This document shows, in pieces, positions 11,871-24,298 of a stretch of DNA of 64,000 nt. The DNA lies in the NCBI GenBank assembly GCA_037954235.1, contig JBBMOA010000007.1, forward strand, positions 6,623,501 through 6,687,500. The letters run 5' to 3'. The first letter of the stretch is position 1; every line of letters begins with the position of its first letter. The DNA comes from Aulostomus chinensis (Eukaryota; Chordata; Actinopteri; Syngnathiformes; Aulostomidae). The position numbers were made by a program, and so were the translations under genes. A model generated the notes under the pieces. The model saw nothing but the letters and a program-made list of their open reading frames with translations. It was not told where the DNA came from and ran no database searches.

Positions 11871-12769
11871 TGGTCCATGGGACTTTGTACTGTAGACAAA
11901 CCTTTGATTCAGTGTGTGATGGAGGCTGGGTGTGAGTGAGAAGATGGTTGTTCAAAGTTATATGCTCATAACATATTTTGTTACAATTTTCACACCATTT
12001 TTATTTTGTCCGTTAAACAATATTTCTTTTTCAGTCTTGTGTTTTAACCCAAAAATATTCTGTTGTGTCGTGAACACACTCTTCATGCCTTGTTTTTTAA
12101 TGTGTTGGTATGATGGATGGCCACCCAGTCCAGTTAGGTCCTGAGTGGTCATCCAGCTGAGAAGCTAGTCAATAAATTAGGCAGTTATTTATTATTATTT
12201 ATATTTCCTAGTATCTGATGGCAAAGAATGATCCTTCAAACCAATAAACCACTTCTCAACAGTCAATAGACAGAGCTCAGGGTGTTTATGCTGGTGTTCC
12301 CTCATGTTGTTGAGCTAATGAAACAGAGATACTATTCCATCTTACTGACTGAGCAAATGGGTTTTCAGTGCCTCAATAGGCAACAGAATATGGCCAAACC
12401 TATGTACACTAAACGTCTCCTCATAAAGCCTTACAAGAACCATTTTTGCTCGCTGTCCCTTGATAACCACCAACATAATGTTCACATTACCATTACCACT
12501 GAAATAGCTTCATCAAGGATGAATTCACCTCTAAACACATGGTCACTCCGAAGGCCTTTGGTATACCCATGAGGAGGAATGGTGGTAATTGGATTTTTTT
12601 TTCTAAACATACAGTATCACAGATTTTAAAAAGTCCACATAGTGCAGAAACTAGGCAATGTGCTTGTCAGATATAGCCTAAACCTTATAGTCATCATTGC
12701 CTCATATTTTATTAATTATTATCATTAATATTTATATTGATATTCATAGTAATGAGAAATTTACTTAAC
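11871..12769. other. no recognisable gene
   Basis: AT-rich sequence with only short frames, none resembling a known protein. Confidence 0.5.
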
Positions 12770-13085
12770 CTTTTGTGGAGTACCCTGTGCAGTGGTTAGC
12801 ACTGTACCTCACAGCAAGAAGGTTCTGGTTTCAAGCCCCGGCTCGATCAAGGGATCTTTCTGTGTGGAGTCTGCATGTTCTCTCTGTGCCTGTGTGGTTC
12901 TCTCTGGGTACTCCGGCTTCCACAGTCTAAAGACATGCAAGAGGGGACGAGGCTGATTGGATACTCTAAATTGACCGTAGGTGTGGCAGTGAGTGTGAAT
13001 GGTTGTCTATATGTGCTGGCCCTGTGATGGACTGGCGATCCGTCCAGGGTGGACCCAGCCTCTCGCCCTGATCACGTTCACACTA
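12770..13085 (+). mobile_element. GGATGG-tail SINE-like repeat
   Basis: Forward copy: the head reads GTGCAGTGGTTAGCACTG, the body has the ACTCTAAATTGACCG block, and it ends before the GGAT tail. Confidence 0.7.
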
Positions 13086-14334
13086 GAAAATTGCACCGTG
13101 TAACACAGACACAAAACAAATGCCCAGGTACGTGCACGCACACAGACACACACACACACACACTTCACTGATAACATATGTGTGGGATATAAATTACAAC
13201 CTGCAGTAGAAAAGAGGCTTTTGTGCTGGTTTAATTAACTGTAGTGTAGTGTGTATTTTTTATTGTCATTACTACATGTTTTCAATCAATGTGTGTATCA
13301 CATCAATGCAATGATTATATAATCATACCCATTCTGTAAAACTTGACTTTAAAAGTTTGTGAACCACTGGCCTACATCAGTTATACCATTTCATTTCTAA
13401 ATACCCTCAAGCTTGTCCTGGATATGTTTTTACTAGCTTTAAAACTTACAGTTAGCCACTAACCCCCTTTAATTTAAGCAAGTGGTGACAACTAGATATC
13501 CAGGTGTGTGACCGGCAATGGCTTTACCTATCCATTTGTTGTTTTGATGAAAAACCTCAGCATAAACCCTGCAATCTCCAAAGTCTCTGTTTATTTATTT
13601 TCTGTACAAATCCAGCACTGTAGCTGCACCTGTACTTTGCAGCCCCCATTTGGATTGTCTGGTATCCCCAGCACTTGCAATACTTCTGTTACCAAAGAAC
13701 ACAAGTTCTTTCACATTTTCAAGGTTTTGGCATTGTCGTCATACTGACAAATATCCCTCTTCTTACTATGATTGTTGATATCTGTTGGACAGTGTAGAGG
13801 TGGTCTCCTGTCAAAGACCTAATACACACCCTGATATACACGCATGCACACACACACACATAAAAACAGCCACACATGCAAATACATACATGCACATAAA
13901 TATGCATGCGTATGTGCCTGCATGTGTCTAACAGAGGCAGGAATGCTGTACGAGGAATGCAGAAGGTTAGATATCTGTCTCCAACTGCTCTGTTGGAGAC
14001 AAACACCTGGCCTGCTTCCTTTACTTTGTTTTTTGTCCTCCTTTGTTAGTATTTGTAGGGGAATGAAACTGAATTATTAATGTTTGTGTGATTGTTTGAC
14101 AAACTCTTATGTCCCATTTGCTGTGACAGTAAACAACACACCAAACAGTGCACAGACAGTTAATAATAATAGTCGTAATAATAGATAATCATACTTCTGT
14201 ACTCAGTGTTTTCTTTTTTTTTCTTCAACTTGTAAACAAAAGCTGGAATGAAGTCTGATTAAGCAACTGTTCACTATGACTCAAATTTTTAACTTTTTAA
14301 CTGCTAAAATTACCTGGTTACACAGTTAACTGGT

Positions 14335-14338
<4 letters not shown>

Positions 14339-14416
<78 letters not shown>
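14339..14416. repeat. (GT)n microsatellite
   Basis: About 38 GT units, uninterrupted until TATGC. Confidence 0.95.
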
Positions 14417-14418
<2 letters not shown>

Positions 14419-14582
14419 CTTGTACTTGCTACATATGAAGAACTAGAATATGCATTTAACCAACAGAGTGAGGACATTTTTGGAAAGTGAGGACATTTCA
14501 GCCGGTCCTCACATCTTCAAAGGGCCGTTTGAAGGTCAAGACTTGGTTTTATGAAAGTCCTCACAAAGATATATGTACAAGG

Positions 14583-14583
<1 letters not shown>

Positions 14584-14671
<88 letters not shown>
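14584..14671. repeat. (TG)n microsatellite
   Basis: Second long TG run, about 43 units, 168 bases after the first. Both are probably in a pard6a intron, if the missing upstream exons lie before them. Confidence 0.95.
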
Positions 14672-14672
<1 letters not shown>

Positions 14673-14921
14673 AAATAAGAGAGAAGAGAATCAACTGGTG
14701 CAGGACTAGGTAGAGATTAAATCCCCCTCAGAGTCTCAAACATCAAACCTCAATCCTAAAAGCAATTTGCTCAACAGAATTTACTTACGCAGTCAGGCAA
14801 GTGAGTCTTGTCTCAGTCTCATCTAGATAATACAGTGACAGTAGATTCAAGCCATACTTACATCTATGTGGTACTCTGAGTTTCTTTTTTTAGCAGGGCT
14901 ACAGGATTTTTAAAATAAATA

Positions 14922-15281
14922 TCCATTCATCCATTTTCTTCCGCTTATCCTGTCAAGGGCCATGGGGGGCCTGGAGCCTATCCCAGCAGCTTTTGGGCGT
15001 GGGAGTACACCCTGGACATGTCGCCAATCCATCACAGGACAACGCATATAGACAGACAACCATTCACACTCATAGCCACGCCTACAGTCAAGTCAAGTCA
15101 ATTTAGAGTATTCGACCACCATTTGCAAGTCTTTGGACTGTTGGAGGAAGCCAGAGTACCTAGAGAGAACCCACATAGGCACAGGGAGAACATGCAAACA
15201 CAGAGAGACCGGGGCTTGAACCTGGAAACCTTCTTGCTGTGAGGCGACAGTGCTAACCACTGCACCACCGTGCCGCCTGAA
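14922..15281 (-). mobile_element. GGATGG-tail SINE-like repeat
   Basis: Near full-length reverse copy, from ATCCATTTTCTTCCGC to GCACCACCGTGCCGCC. Confidence 0.8.
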
Positions 15282-16496
15282 AATAAATATGTAATAACAA
15301 TTATGTTTACTGATATTAAAATATAAGATTTGTTACATTAATTTTCTCATTTTCATTGAAAATTAGAGTGATAATGGTGTGATTTTTGTGAGGATTGTTT
15401 TGTGATGATATGTACACAGGACATCTCTGCAGCACCACATTTGATTTAAAATGGTAATTGTAAATATTGGGCCTTCCTGTGATTTGAAAATTGCTGTAGG
15501 CCATGTGTGATACTTTAATCCAGACATATCAGGCATATCTTTTGTGCATTAATTTACTGAGTGAATCTACTCTAGATAGGATTTCACTCTCCAATTTCCC
15601 GACTAGCTGAATACATTTGGAAATGATACCAGATTAACCTTGTGAATTAGAACACATATCATTAGTGTGAAGTCATTCTTAAAATCAATAAAGGAAAGAT
15701 ATGAGTGGTTTTAACAAACGTTCAACAAATGATACCAAATATGTTTGTCTTAATGCCACTTCAGAGAAACAAGCTGTAGAAAAATGAAATAAAAAAAGAA
15801 GGAAAGTATTCAGATGTTTGTATATGTCACCATGAGGACAAACTTTTCAGTGAGAATTAGTGACGGGATCACAAGTTGGTCCCCACAACTTAATAAATTT
15901 CAAAAGGTCTTCATAAATACTTGTATCCAGCGTGTGACCTGGCAGCTTCACTGCTGTGATAGGAGACAGAAGTAGTGCTACCACCACACTCTTATTATTC
16001 CTGCACAATGTGATACCGATTACTGAATGATGGATGGGTAGGGCTGTTTGTCAGGAATATATACCCTCAATATTATGTTCTAATCTAGTTCAAAATATAC
16101 CCAATTACTCCATTAAGAAAAATTTTGTATGGAATCTGTAGGGATATTTTTGCTATATATATCTGTAAAGATTAGTAAATTGCCCTGTTAGAGAAGTATT
16201 TTTTACACATAGCATTACTCTAAGCAAGGGCTAGGCATGTTATCAAGTGTTATTTTCTGTTATAAATACAGTGGCTTTCAGCCATTATGTAGATGATTGA
16301 TAAATCTAGCTCTCCCCTTTGTTAAACAGTGATGAACCCTTGCTTCTGCCTGCACTTTACGATAAACTACATGTTTGTTTATATATCATTTATTTATTAA
16401 TTTGTGTATTTTGAAATATTTTTTTCATTTGTTTATCAAATGAACTTGATTTTATGTTCAAGGGAATATTCATTGAGCATCATCATCATCATCATT

Positions 16497-16528
<32 letters not shown>

Positions 16529-16557
16529 TGTTTCTCTATCTCTCTGCCTTCTATTAG
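15282..16557. other. pard6a intron, no element recognised
   Basis: AT-rich. It ends in a (TC)n tract at 16497-16521 that forms part of the polypyrimidine tract before the exon. No PB1 exon is visible here. Confidence 0.5.
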
Positions 16558-16847
16558 AGGATGAGCCTGTGGTGTTTGCCTCCAACTCCCTCCAGAGGCG
16601 TAAGAAAGGGCTGGGTCTAACTGGGCTGCGAACAACTGGCTCTAGCTCCACCCACTCAAAGAACAAACATGGCCTCATGATTGGCCTCCCACAGAACTTC
16701 AGGCAAATCTCCTCTATCATCGATGTGGACATCTTACCTGAGACACATCGGCGTGTCCGGCTTAACAAGCATGGTACCCATAAACCCCTGGGTTTCTACA
16801 TCCGAGATGGCGTTAGTGTGCGAGTGACATCACAGGGTGTAGAGAAG
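16558..16847 (+). CDS. pard6a: pard6a exon: linker, semi-CRIB, first PDZ strand
   Basis: The acceptor TTCTATTAG follows a TC-rich tract. The exon ends after VEK, before donor GTGAGG, in phase 0. It encodes the semi-CRIB that contacts Cdc42 and the PLGF carboxylate-binding loop of the PDZ domain. Confidence 0.92.
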
Positions 16848-19800
16848 GTGAGGTGTCACGTTGTGGACAGCATTGCCCCTTACAAGATGATATTTGCTTT
16901 AAATGAATTGTCATTATTGATCGTTAATTTTTATTAATGGTCTGAATTTGTTGTTATTGATCATTAGTTTTTCTTTATGAATCATAGTGATATGTGATCG
17001 AGTTTAGAAATTTCCATGAAAATTATTGGGAATGTTTTTACCTTGTCATATACAGACATGTCTATGAACACAAATCTTCATCCATCCATTTTCTACCATT
17101 ATCTTGTTAAGGATAATCCTAGCTGCCTTCGGTCGAGAGGCTGGGTACACCTTGGACAGATTGCCAGTCCATCACAGGGCCAATAGACAAACATGCACTC
17201 TCACAGCCATGCCTATAGATGACTTAGAGTATCCCATGAACCTAGTCCCTTCTTGCATTTCTTTGGACTGTGGGAGGAAGCCAGAGTACCCGGAGAGAAC
17301 CCACGCAAGCACAGGGAGAACATGCTTGCGTGAATGGTTATCTGTCTATATGTGTTGGCTCTGTGATGGACTGGCGACCTGTCCAGGGTGTACCCCGCCT
17401 CTTGCCTGAAGCCTGCTGGGATAGGCTCCAGGCCCCCCCACCCCCCCACCCTTAACAGGACAAGCGGTAGACAATGGATGGATTGATGGACAACTGTAGT
17501 GCAATACAACTTCAAAGATGAAGACAAAATAAAAATTGAACTAAGGAATGATAAAGATACTTTAAAAAGATTGTCTTTGTGGACTTCATTGCATTGTTCC
17601 AAAGCAGTTTCCGGTGTTTGCAGCCACATTTCCTTGTCTTGTTGAACTCTGCATCTTCCTTGGTGTTTTTAAACCTCCAAAGATTCATGCCAGCTCTGTA
17701 ACCCTTGCACTCGGTACATGTCGCCATCTACTGGTGGGACTTTCTTGTGAAAGATATGGCTAAATGGCAATTTTTAGTGTTACACTGCTGGAAATACCTG
17801 CTTCTTTGTTAAAATAATCAATTGCTAGTGGCAACACAGTGCTGTTCAAAAGCAACAAGGAAGATTTTTGGGAAACAGAACAGTCACTGAAGGTTACATT
17901 ATGGGTATTTGGCAGATGTATGTGTTCAACTCTGGTGCAACATAATTCCCATTGTTAGTAATTGAATTCTATCCTTTAAGAAGAGGCTAAAGAATGTTTT
18001 TTCTTGTGTGTGTTGATTACTATGGCACCAACTATGTGCAAATCATTGTCAAATCACAGACCTATGCCCATGAATCCATTTCATCAGTATTTGTAGTTGG
18101 GGCCTTTATACCATGGATTTGATCTATAAGCTCACTTTCAGCAAGTGTCACACTACATACAGTATAATCTAGAGATGTTGACACAACACCCCTCCAGTGG
18201 GTATCATGAAAATCTAATGATTTGTAAAGCAGTTAGTTCTAGCTTCACATTTATGTATCAATGGTTTGACTTTGAGTGGTGGCCATGTTAAATTTTGCCC
18301 TGATATTAGTGAGCATGCACATAAAGTAAAATGTCAAAGGGATGAGGCTTCATATGCGGTGCTCTGTTAATCAGACCCAATCCAAAATATCATGGGCTCT
18401 TCCTGGACTGATGCTACACCCTTCCAACAGGAATCATGAAATTTGGATGATGTGCTAAGCAGGGGAATGATGCTTAAGCAATTAGATATCACCTCTTGAT
18501 TATGTAGCGCCATTCAGTTAAGTCAGCACTCCTCCAAGTTTCCTTCTCCCTGCAATAACGGACACTGTCTCTGCCTGCTGGCGACAGATGCAAAGATGAT
18601 TACAATGTAACCCCTTTCTCAACAATTACAAGCTGTTATTACATTTTGAGTTTACATTAGGTCCATAGTGTACCACATTACTACTTATGCACAAATCCAT
18701 TAATAAATTGTGCACTGATGAGTTTAATAGATTATGAGCTGATTATTACATTATGGGCATTTATTTCATTTGTTATCAGCTTAATGAACCGCTATTACAT
18801 TATTAGTTGCTGCACAGACTGTTTGATATTCTTGATATTTTAAAAGTTTCTTTGCTGACTGTCAGATTAAATCTGGTTTTTAATTTATTTAATTCCAGAA
18901 AGACAAAAAAAAAATGTTTTTTTTAATATGTTTAGTTCGGCATTGCTCTTTGACCTAATTCTGTCAGTTTAAGTCACTGACTATCAATCAGAGCTGAACT
19001 TTCCATGGAGCTTTCCACCCTTTCGCAGCCCTGCTACTAAACTCTGAGAACTCCTATTAATGTTGAGGAGTGAATCATGTGGATGGCGTCCACACCCCTG
19101 CCTTTGTTCGTTTGTTTTGAGTGGTCATTCAGATGAGTTGAACGTGGTCCTCATCTTACTGATAATACATTCCTGAAAGATCTCTCAGTTTAAGAAAATG
19201 TTTGGAGAAAAAACTTGAGGTTTTCCCTCACTAACACCATCTAGTAACTAATTTGTTTTGAGAAAAGCAGACTGGATTGGGAACATGTTATCTTTGTAAG
19301 CAATGTGTTTTATCAAATTTAATAGTCCATTGAACAAATGGACAGACACTTTGCAGCTCAGCACAAATAAGAAGGATTCAGAGTAAACAGTGCACATCAT
19401 TCAGAGTCGATTATAAAGACTTTAAAAGTATTTAATAGAATATAAAAGGGGTTAGGGTTCGTAGTTGGGATAACTAACATGGGTGGAAAGGAAGCCTTGT
19501 ATGGGGTTTTTCTCAGATTTGATTTTCTTATTTCATGATTTAATTTTGACTTGATGTCTCAAAAGAATCAATCTTAAACAAGAAAACTGTTATAACATTT
19601 AGTCTATTTTAAGGGAACCGAATTCAGTTCTCTGGAAGAAAAGGGAGCAACTTAAGGGCGACACGGTGGTGCAGTGGTTAGCGCTGCCGTCTCGAGTCCG
19701 GGCTCAGGCACAGGATCTTTCTGTGTGGAGTTTGCATGTTCTACCCGTACCTGCGTGGGTTCTCTCCAGGTACTCTGGCTTCTTCCCACTGTCCAAAGAC

Positions 19801-22736
19801 ATGCAGTTGGGGACTAGGCTGATTGGATACTCTAAATTGACCATAGTTATGAGTGCTAGTGTGAATGGTTATTTGTCTATATGTGTTGGCCCTGCAATGG
19901 ACTGGCGACCTGTCCAGGATGTACCCCGCCTCTCACCCGTAGCCGCTGGGATAGGCTCCAGCCCCCCGTGACCCTTAACAGGAATAAGCAGAAGAAAATG
20001 GATGGATGGATGGATGGATGGATGGATGGATGGATGGATGGATGGATGGATGGATGGATGGATGGGAGCAACTTAAAAGGGACCACAGCAAAGAGGCTGC
20101 ACACCATGAGGGTATATATGGATCACACAGGTCAAGCATACCACAACGTGGACTTGAAGCGAACCAAACTGTGGTGGGGGGGTATGTATGTTGATAGAAA
20201 TACTAGGAAATATTTAAAAAGTATAACAATGAAGTATGAGGTAAAACATAAAAACAGCACAATCTGCTGCACATGGGAAACCCGCTACAGTGGAAGACAA
20301 GCCTGACGAGGAAAGTTAATTTTTTCTGCTGCTTATGTCCTGCTGCAGAGAAATTGAACCATAGATGTGATTTTGTCTTCTCCTCATCTGTAGGTTCCAG
20401 GGGTGTTTATATCTCGTCTGGTACGTGGTGGGCTTGCAGAGAGCACTGGGCTGCTGGGGGTTAATGATGAGATCCTGGAGGTTAATGGCATTGATGTAAC
20501 TGGCAAATCTTTGGATCAGGTAAGTACACTTCCCAGAATTAATCATTTTAGGCCCTTTTCCTGGCAGACATTTGACTTGTAAAGTAAGGAAAAGCTCAGG
20601 TGTAAAATGGCTCAAGTCCATTTATGTCCCAGTAACCATATCAGTGAGAGAGCAGAGCCCTGACTCTGGTCCACCTGAAATGAATGCAGTTAACCTCCTC
20701 CACTCACAGCATATTTTCAAGAAAAAAATGCCTAAAAAGACATACCCATAGTAAATGTGAAAGGTTATATGCATGTTCTTAGTGTCCTTGGACATCTAGG
20801 GACTTCAGAGAATGTGTTCCAAGTGTCAGAAGTGTTGTATCTGTCATTAAGCCTGAGTAAATTGGAATAAACCAGAGGAAAAATTACGTTTTTTTTTACT
20901 CTCGCCAAAATATTTTATTTTTTGACAGAGGAAAACACTATGCCAGCAACGATTTCATGCACCCAGATACCACTGATTAGCTTCATCCACTCCTTGACCC
21001 CAAATTGTCTTTGTTGACAGAATTCATTGATCTGTAAATTCACAAAACTTGAGGTGGACAATAAGGTGCAATCTAGGAAAGATGTATGAGGGTCTCTCTT
21101 TGGGTCTGTGTGTGTGTACCATCTCCCCTCAGGTGACAGACATGATGGTGGCTAACAGCCATAACCTCATAGTGACAGTGAAACCAGCGAACCAGAGGAA
21201 CAACGTGGTACATCGTGGGAGTAAATCCTCAGTGGGAAACGCTGGCTCTGTGGGTTCAGCTGGATCAACAGGTTCTGCTCTGTCCCATGACTCACCAAGT
21301 CCTGCTTCCCAGAGCAACCCCATCACTACAAGGTTTGACGTGCAGAAGCCATATATGCAGTTTGTTCACCAAACCAGGAATGAAGATGTTTGGAATGTTC
21401 ATAGTAAATATCCATGTCAAGTGCTTAGTCTTTTGACCCAGCAATGCCTAACTGTAGCCTAACTCCTGGGACACACAGGAGGCAGAAGTGCCACAAAACG
21501 TCATTTCCCTTGTGAGCAGGCGCCTGGCTGTTCATACCATGCGCATTTCTCCACGCTGGTCAGCTAGTGTTTTTGCTCCTCATCCATCCATCCATTATCT
21601 ACCGCTTATCCTGTGAAGGATCGTGGGGAGGCTGAAACCATCCCAGCAGCCTTCGCATGACAGGTGGGGTACACCCTAAACAGGTTGCTAGTCAATCACA
21701 GGGCCAACACATATAGACAGACGACCATTCACACTCACAACCCCACCTACGGTCAATTTAGAGTATCCAATTAGCCTCGTCCCCTCTTGCATGTCTTTGG
21801 ACTATGGGAGGAACCAGGAGTCCCCGGAGAGAACCCACGCAGGTACAGGGAGAACATGCAGACTCCACACAGAGAGACCCCGTGCTTGAGTCGGGGCTCG
21901 AACCTGTAACCTTTTTGCTGTGAGGCGACAGTACTAACCACTGCATCACTGCGCCGACCTCGATTCTGCTGCTCTCCACCCTTTATTATCTCGTAAAGAG
22001 CTGTTTTATTTAGAAATTTGCTTTATTGTGATAGTTGACCGGATGCTCTGTGCCGTTCCTGTGTCCGACTTCCTGCCGAGCTTGACAGATACGCTCGCAG
22101 CTCACAGAAAAAGATAGACTAGACGCCGAAACGATGGCTACAGAGTGCGAGCCGGTGTGAATGGACTGATCTGTTAACATGAGTGCCAAAGCAAACTTGC
22201 TCCATGCTGGGCTTATTCACAGCGCTTCCGCCTCCAGTCTGTCCCAGGGGTTACACAGGTGCTAGTGGGTGTTGGTATGAATGAGTATTATTCAATAGTT
22301 GGACAGGACACTAGCCTACATCCTTGCCAACACATTAACCTACTTACACAGCGGTATGTTATATGATAATGACAATGTTTTCTTCATAACTCACCATGTT
22401 ATTTGTTGTTACCACAGTAACAGCATTGCCGAGGGGGACAGCGATGATGAAGATGATGATGGAGATATCATCCTGGAGAATGACTGCCTTACACCCTATG
22501 AACCTCACCGAGTAACCAACAGCAACAGCATTAATCTGGACAGAGACTCACCTAACAAGAGACTGCATAACACCTCTGTGGTTAGGACCTTCCCACAGAG
22601 TGTTTCATTGCCTAGTGGCGTAGCAGCTTCCCTTGACAGATCCCTGACCATGTCCAGTCACAATGGAAACCCAGCTCACATGGCCAGTAGTAGTCAAGAG
22701 AACATGAGAGAGGATGGCACCATAATAACACTTTAA
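16558..22736 (+). CDS. pard6a: partitioning-defective 6 homolog, C-terminal two thirds, 4 exons
   Basis: Coding exons are 16558-16847, 20394-20519, 21133-21332 and 22418-22736, with GT-AG junctions and matching phases. PAR-6 is the scaffold of the PAR-3/PAR-6/aPKC polarity complex at the apical cortex and binds Cdc42-GTP. The visible part holds, in order, the linker [12 protein letters not shown], the semi-CRIB ([18 protein letters not shown]), the PDZ domain with carboxylate loop PLGFYIRDG, a Ser/Gly-rich linker, an acidic run (DSDDEDDD) and the conserved end GTIITL. The [12 protein letters not shown] linker and [11 protein letters not shown] match PARD6A better than PARD6B or PARD6G. The PB1-coding exons are missing: the first exon here starts inside a Glu codon (G|AG), and no PB1 sequence was recognised upstream. 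They may lie outside the window. Confidence 0.9.
17080..17480. mobile_element. two fused GGATGG-tail repeat pieces, opposed
   Basis: A reverse piece (17085-17325) meets a forward 3' piece (17330-17478, TATATGTGTTGGC... to GACAATGGATGG). The two arms share CACAGGGAGAACATGC/GTGTTGGCTCTGTGATGG-type blocks in opposite order, making a head-to-head compound in a pard6a intron. Confidence 0.65.
19653..20066 (+). mobile_element. GGATGG-tail SINE-like repeat with long GGAT array
   Basis: Full forward copy: head GGCGACACGGTGGTGCAGTG, body, and a 3' tail expanded to about 17 GGAT units (19999-20066). It lies in the pard6a intron before the second visible exon. Confidence 0.85.
20394..20519 (+). CDS. 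pard6a: pard6a exon: middle of PDZ domain
   Basis: Exactly 42 codons, phase 0 at both ends, between TCTGTAG and GTAAGT. It encodes [20 protein letters not shown] and then the [11 protein letters not shown] strand and the start of the last PDZ helix. Confidence 0.95.
21133..21332 (+). CDS. pard6a: pard6a exon: end of PDZ and Ser/Gly linker
   Basis: Begins [20 protein letters not shown] after acceptor CCCCTCAG. It closes the PDZ domain, then gives a low-complexity Ser/Gly/Ala linker. It ends two bases into a codon (AG|T, Ser); the donor GTTTGA is weaker than average. Confidence 0.9.
21582..21962 (-). mobile_element. GGATGG-tail SINE-like repeat
   Basis: Full reverse copy from ATCCATCCATTATCTACC to the head CACTGCGCC; it lies in the last pard6a intron. 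Confidence 0.8.
22418..22736 (+). CDS. pard6a: pard6a terminal coding exon
   Basis: Starts with T completing Ser after acceptor CCACAG. It contains the acidic run DSDDEDDD, a Ser/Asn-rich tail, and ends EDGTIITL before TAA. This end is shared with PARD6B, and its last residues look like a class I PDZ-binding motif. Confidence 0.92.
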
Positions 22737-23903
22737 CCATGACCACTAAAACAGCAACATGTTATAACATATTATGGTAAGCAAACTCAAGTCGAGGGAT
22801 TTTCAGGCAGTGGACTTGCTGAGTCTCTGTTCTGGTTATCCTGGGTACGTTAACAACAAAGTGGCTGCAACAGACCACCATCCTCTACAGTGCCCTCAGT
22901 GCCAACGTTTAAACTCATATCTGTACAATATGGTCACAGTGACATCTAGAGTGGAATCTTCTGGTCTTGGATCTTTGTCTTGGCCCAGAGGGACATATTT
23001 ATATGTTTGTGCTGATCACTGTGGATTCACAAAGAGCAACTCAGCTGCTGTGGACTGTGGTCGGAACACTTGACTCAGAAATACACAGACACTTGACAAA
23101 GGTTAATGTTTGTGCAACAACCGCTGCAGGCAGTGCTTATAAAGCTTGACGTATCCCTGATTGAATAGACTGTGTGTAGGTGAGAGTGTCAAATCTTAAC
23201 AAATCTAAACACATACTCCGACCAGCCAGTGTGTGTTTGAGGTGACAGAAAAATACAAATGAAGTTTGAGAAAAACAGAGTATCCATAATATCAGCCGGA
23301 GGGCCCACAGCTCTGTAAAGACAAGAAGGTAATAACTTCTAAAAAAAAAAAAATGTTTTCTAAATGTCATTTGGACAAGGTAAGTTTGACCTGAGACTGT
23401 CACTTAAAAAAAAAATCTGATTTGAACAAAGCTGGAGACCCATACTTCTACACAAATGGGAGTCAGACAGTGATGGCCAATGACAGGCAGCTATCTGTAG
23501 TGAGAGCCAGTTTTTGTGGCATATAAAGTTACCTATACTTGAGAGGGTGCAAGAAGCAGAAGGCACATTACATACTAACAAGAGTGACTTCAGTGATGGT
23601 GACTAACCAAGTTCCTGTTGTGGTTTGGGGATGTTATCAAGGGTGCAGAAGAGCATCTACAGGCTCCATCACTAATTCTTGACATCTTGCCAGAGATGGC
23701 TTTCACAAGCTTCTGGCAAGGGACAAGCTAAGTGTGAGTGCTCTGAATAACATGCAGTGAAACAAGGCTGTACACTCAGTATTGCTCCACTCCTCTGTAA
23801 AGTATGTGCTACCCCAGTTTCATGGTAAGCTAAAGTTAGCTTAGTGAACTTGTGAGATTTATTTTTGTCAAGAATAAACTCTTGGACCACTGACTTTAAT
23901 AAA
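22737..23903 (+). other. pard6a: pard6a 3' UTR with two poly(A) signals
   Basis: No coding frame is conserved after the stop. AATAAA occurs at 23873-23878 and 23898-23903, just before a GGATGG-tail repeat. The extent of the UTR is inferred from these signals. Confidence 0.5.
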
Positions 23904-23917
23904 GTTGATAAATGCAT

Positions 23918-24298
23918 TTTCCATCCATCCATTTTCTACCACTTATCCTGTAAAGGGTCGTGGGGGGGCTGGAGCCTATCACAGCAGCCTTCGAGTGAGA
24001 GGCGGGGTACACCCTGGATGGGTTCGCCAGTCTATCGCAGGGCCAACACGTGTAGACAGACAACCATTCACTCTCATAGCCACGCCCATGGTCAATTTAG
24101 AGTATCCAATTAACCTAGTCACCTATTGCATGTCTTTGGACTGTGGGAGGAAGCTGGAGTACCTGTACACACGCAGGCACAGGGAGAACATGCTAACTCC
24201 ACTCAGAGAGACCTCGTTCTTGAGCTGGGGCTCAAACCCCGAACCTTGTTGCTGTGAGGCAACAGTGCTAAAGACTGTACCAATGTGCTGCCTAAATG
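23918..24298 (-). mobile_element. GGATGG-tail SINE-like repeat
   Basis: Full reverse copy starting CCATCCATCCATTTTCTACC just after the second pard6a poly(A) signal. Confidence 0.8.

Noticed and set aside
16404..16557. Continuation of the pard6a frame upstream of the first visible exon
   Set aside because: The peptide there comes from a (TC)n polypyrimidine tract, and the acceptor TAG at 16555-16557 marks the exon start.
19877..20107. Repeated HPSIHPSI / MDGWMDGW frames
   Set aside because: Translation of the GGAT tail of a SINE-like repeat.
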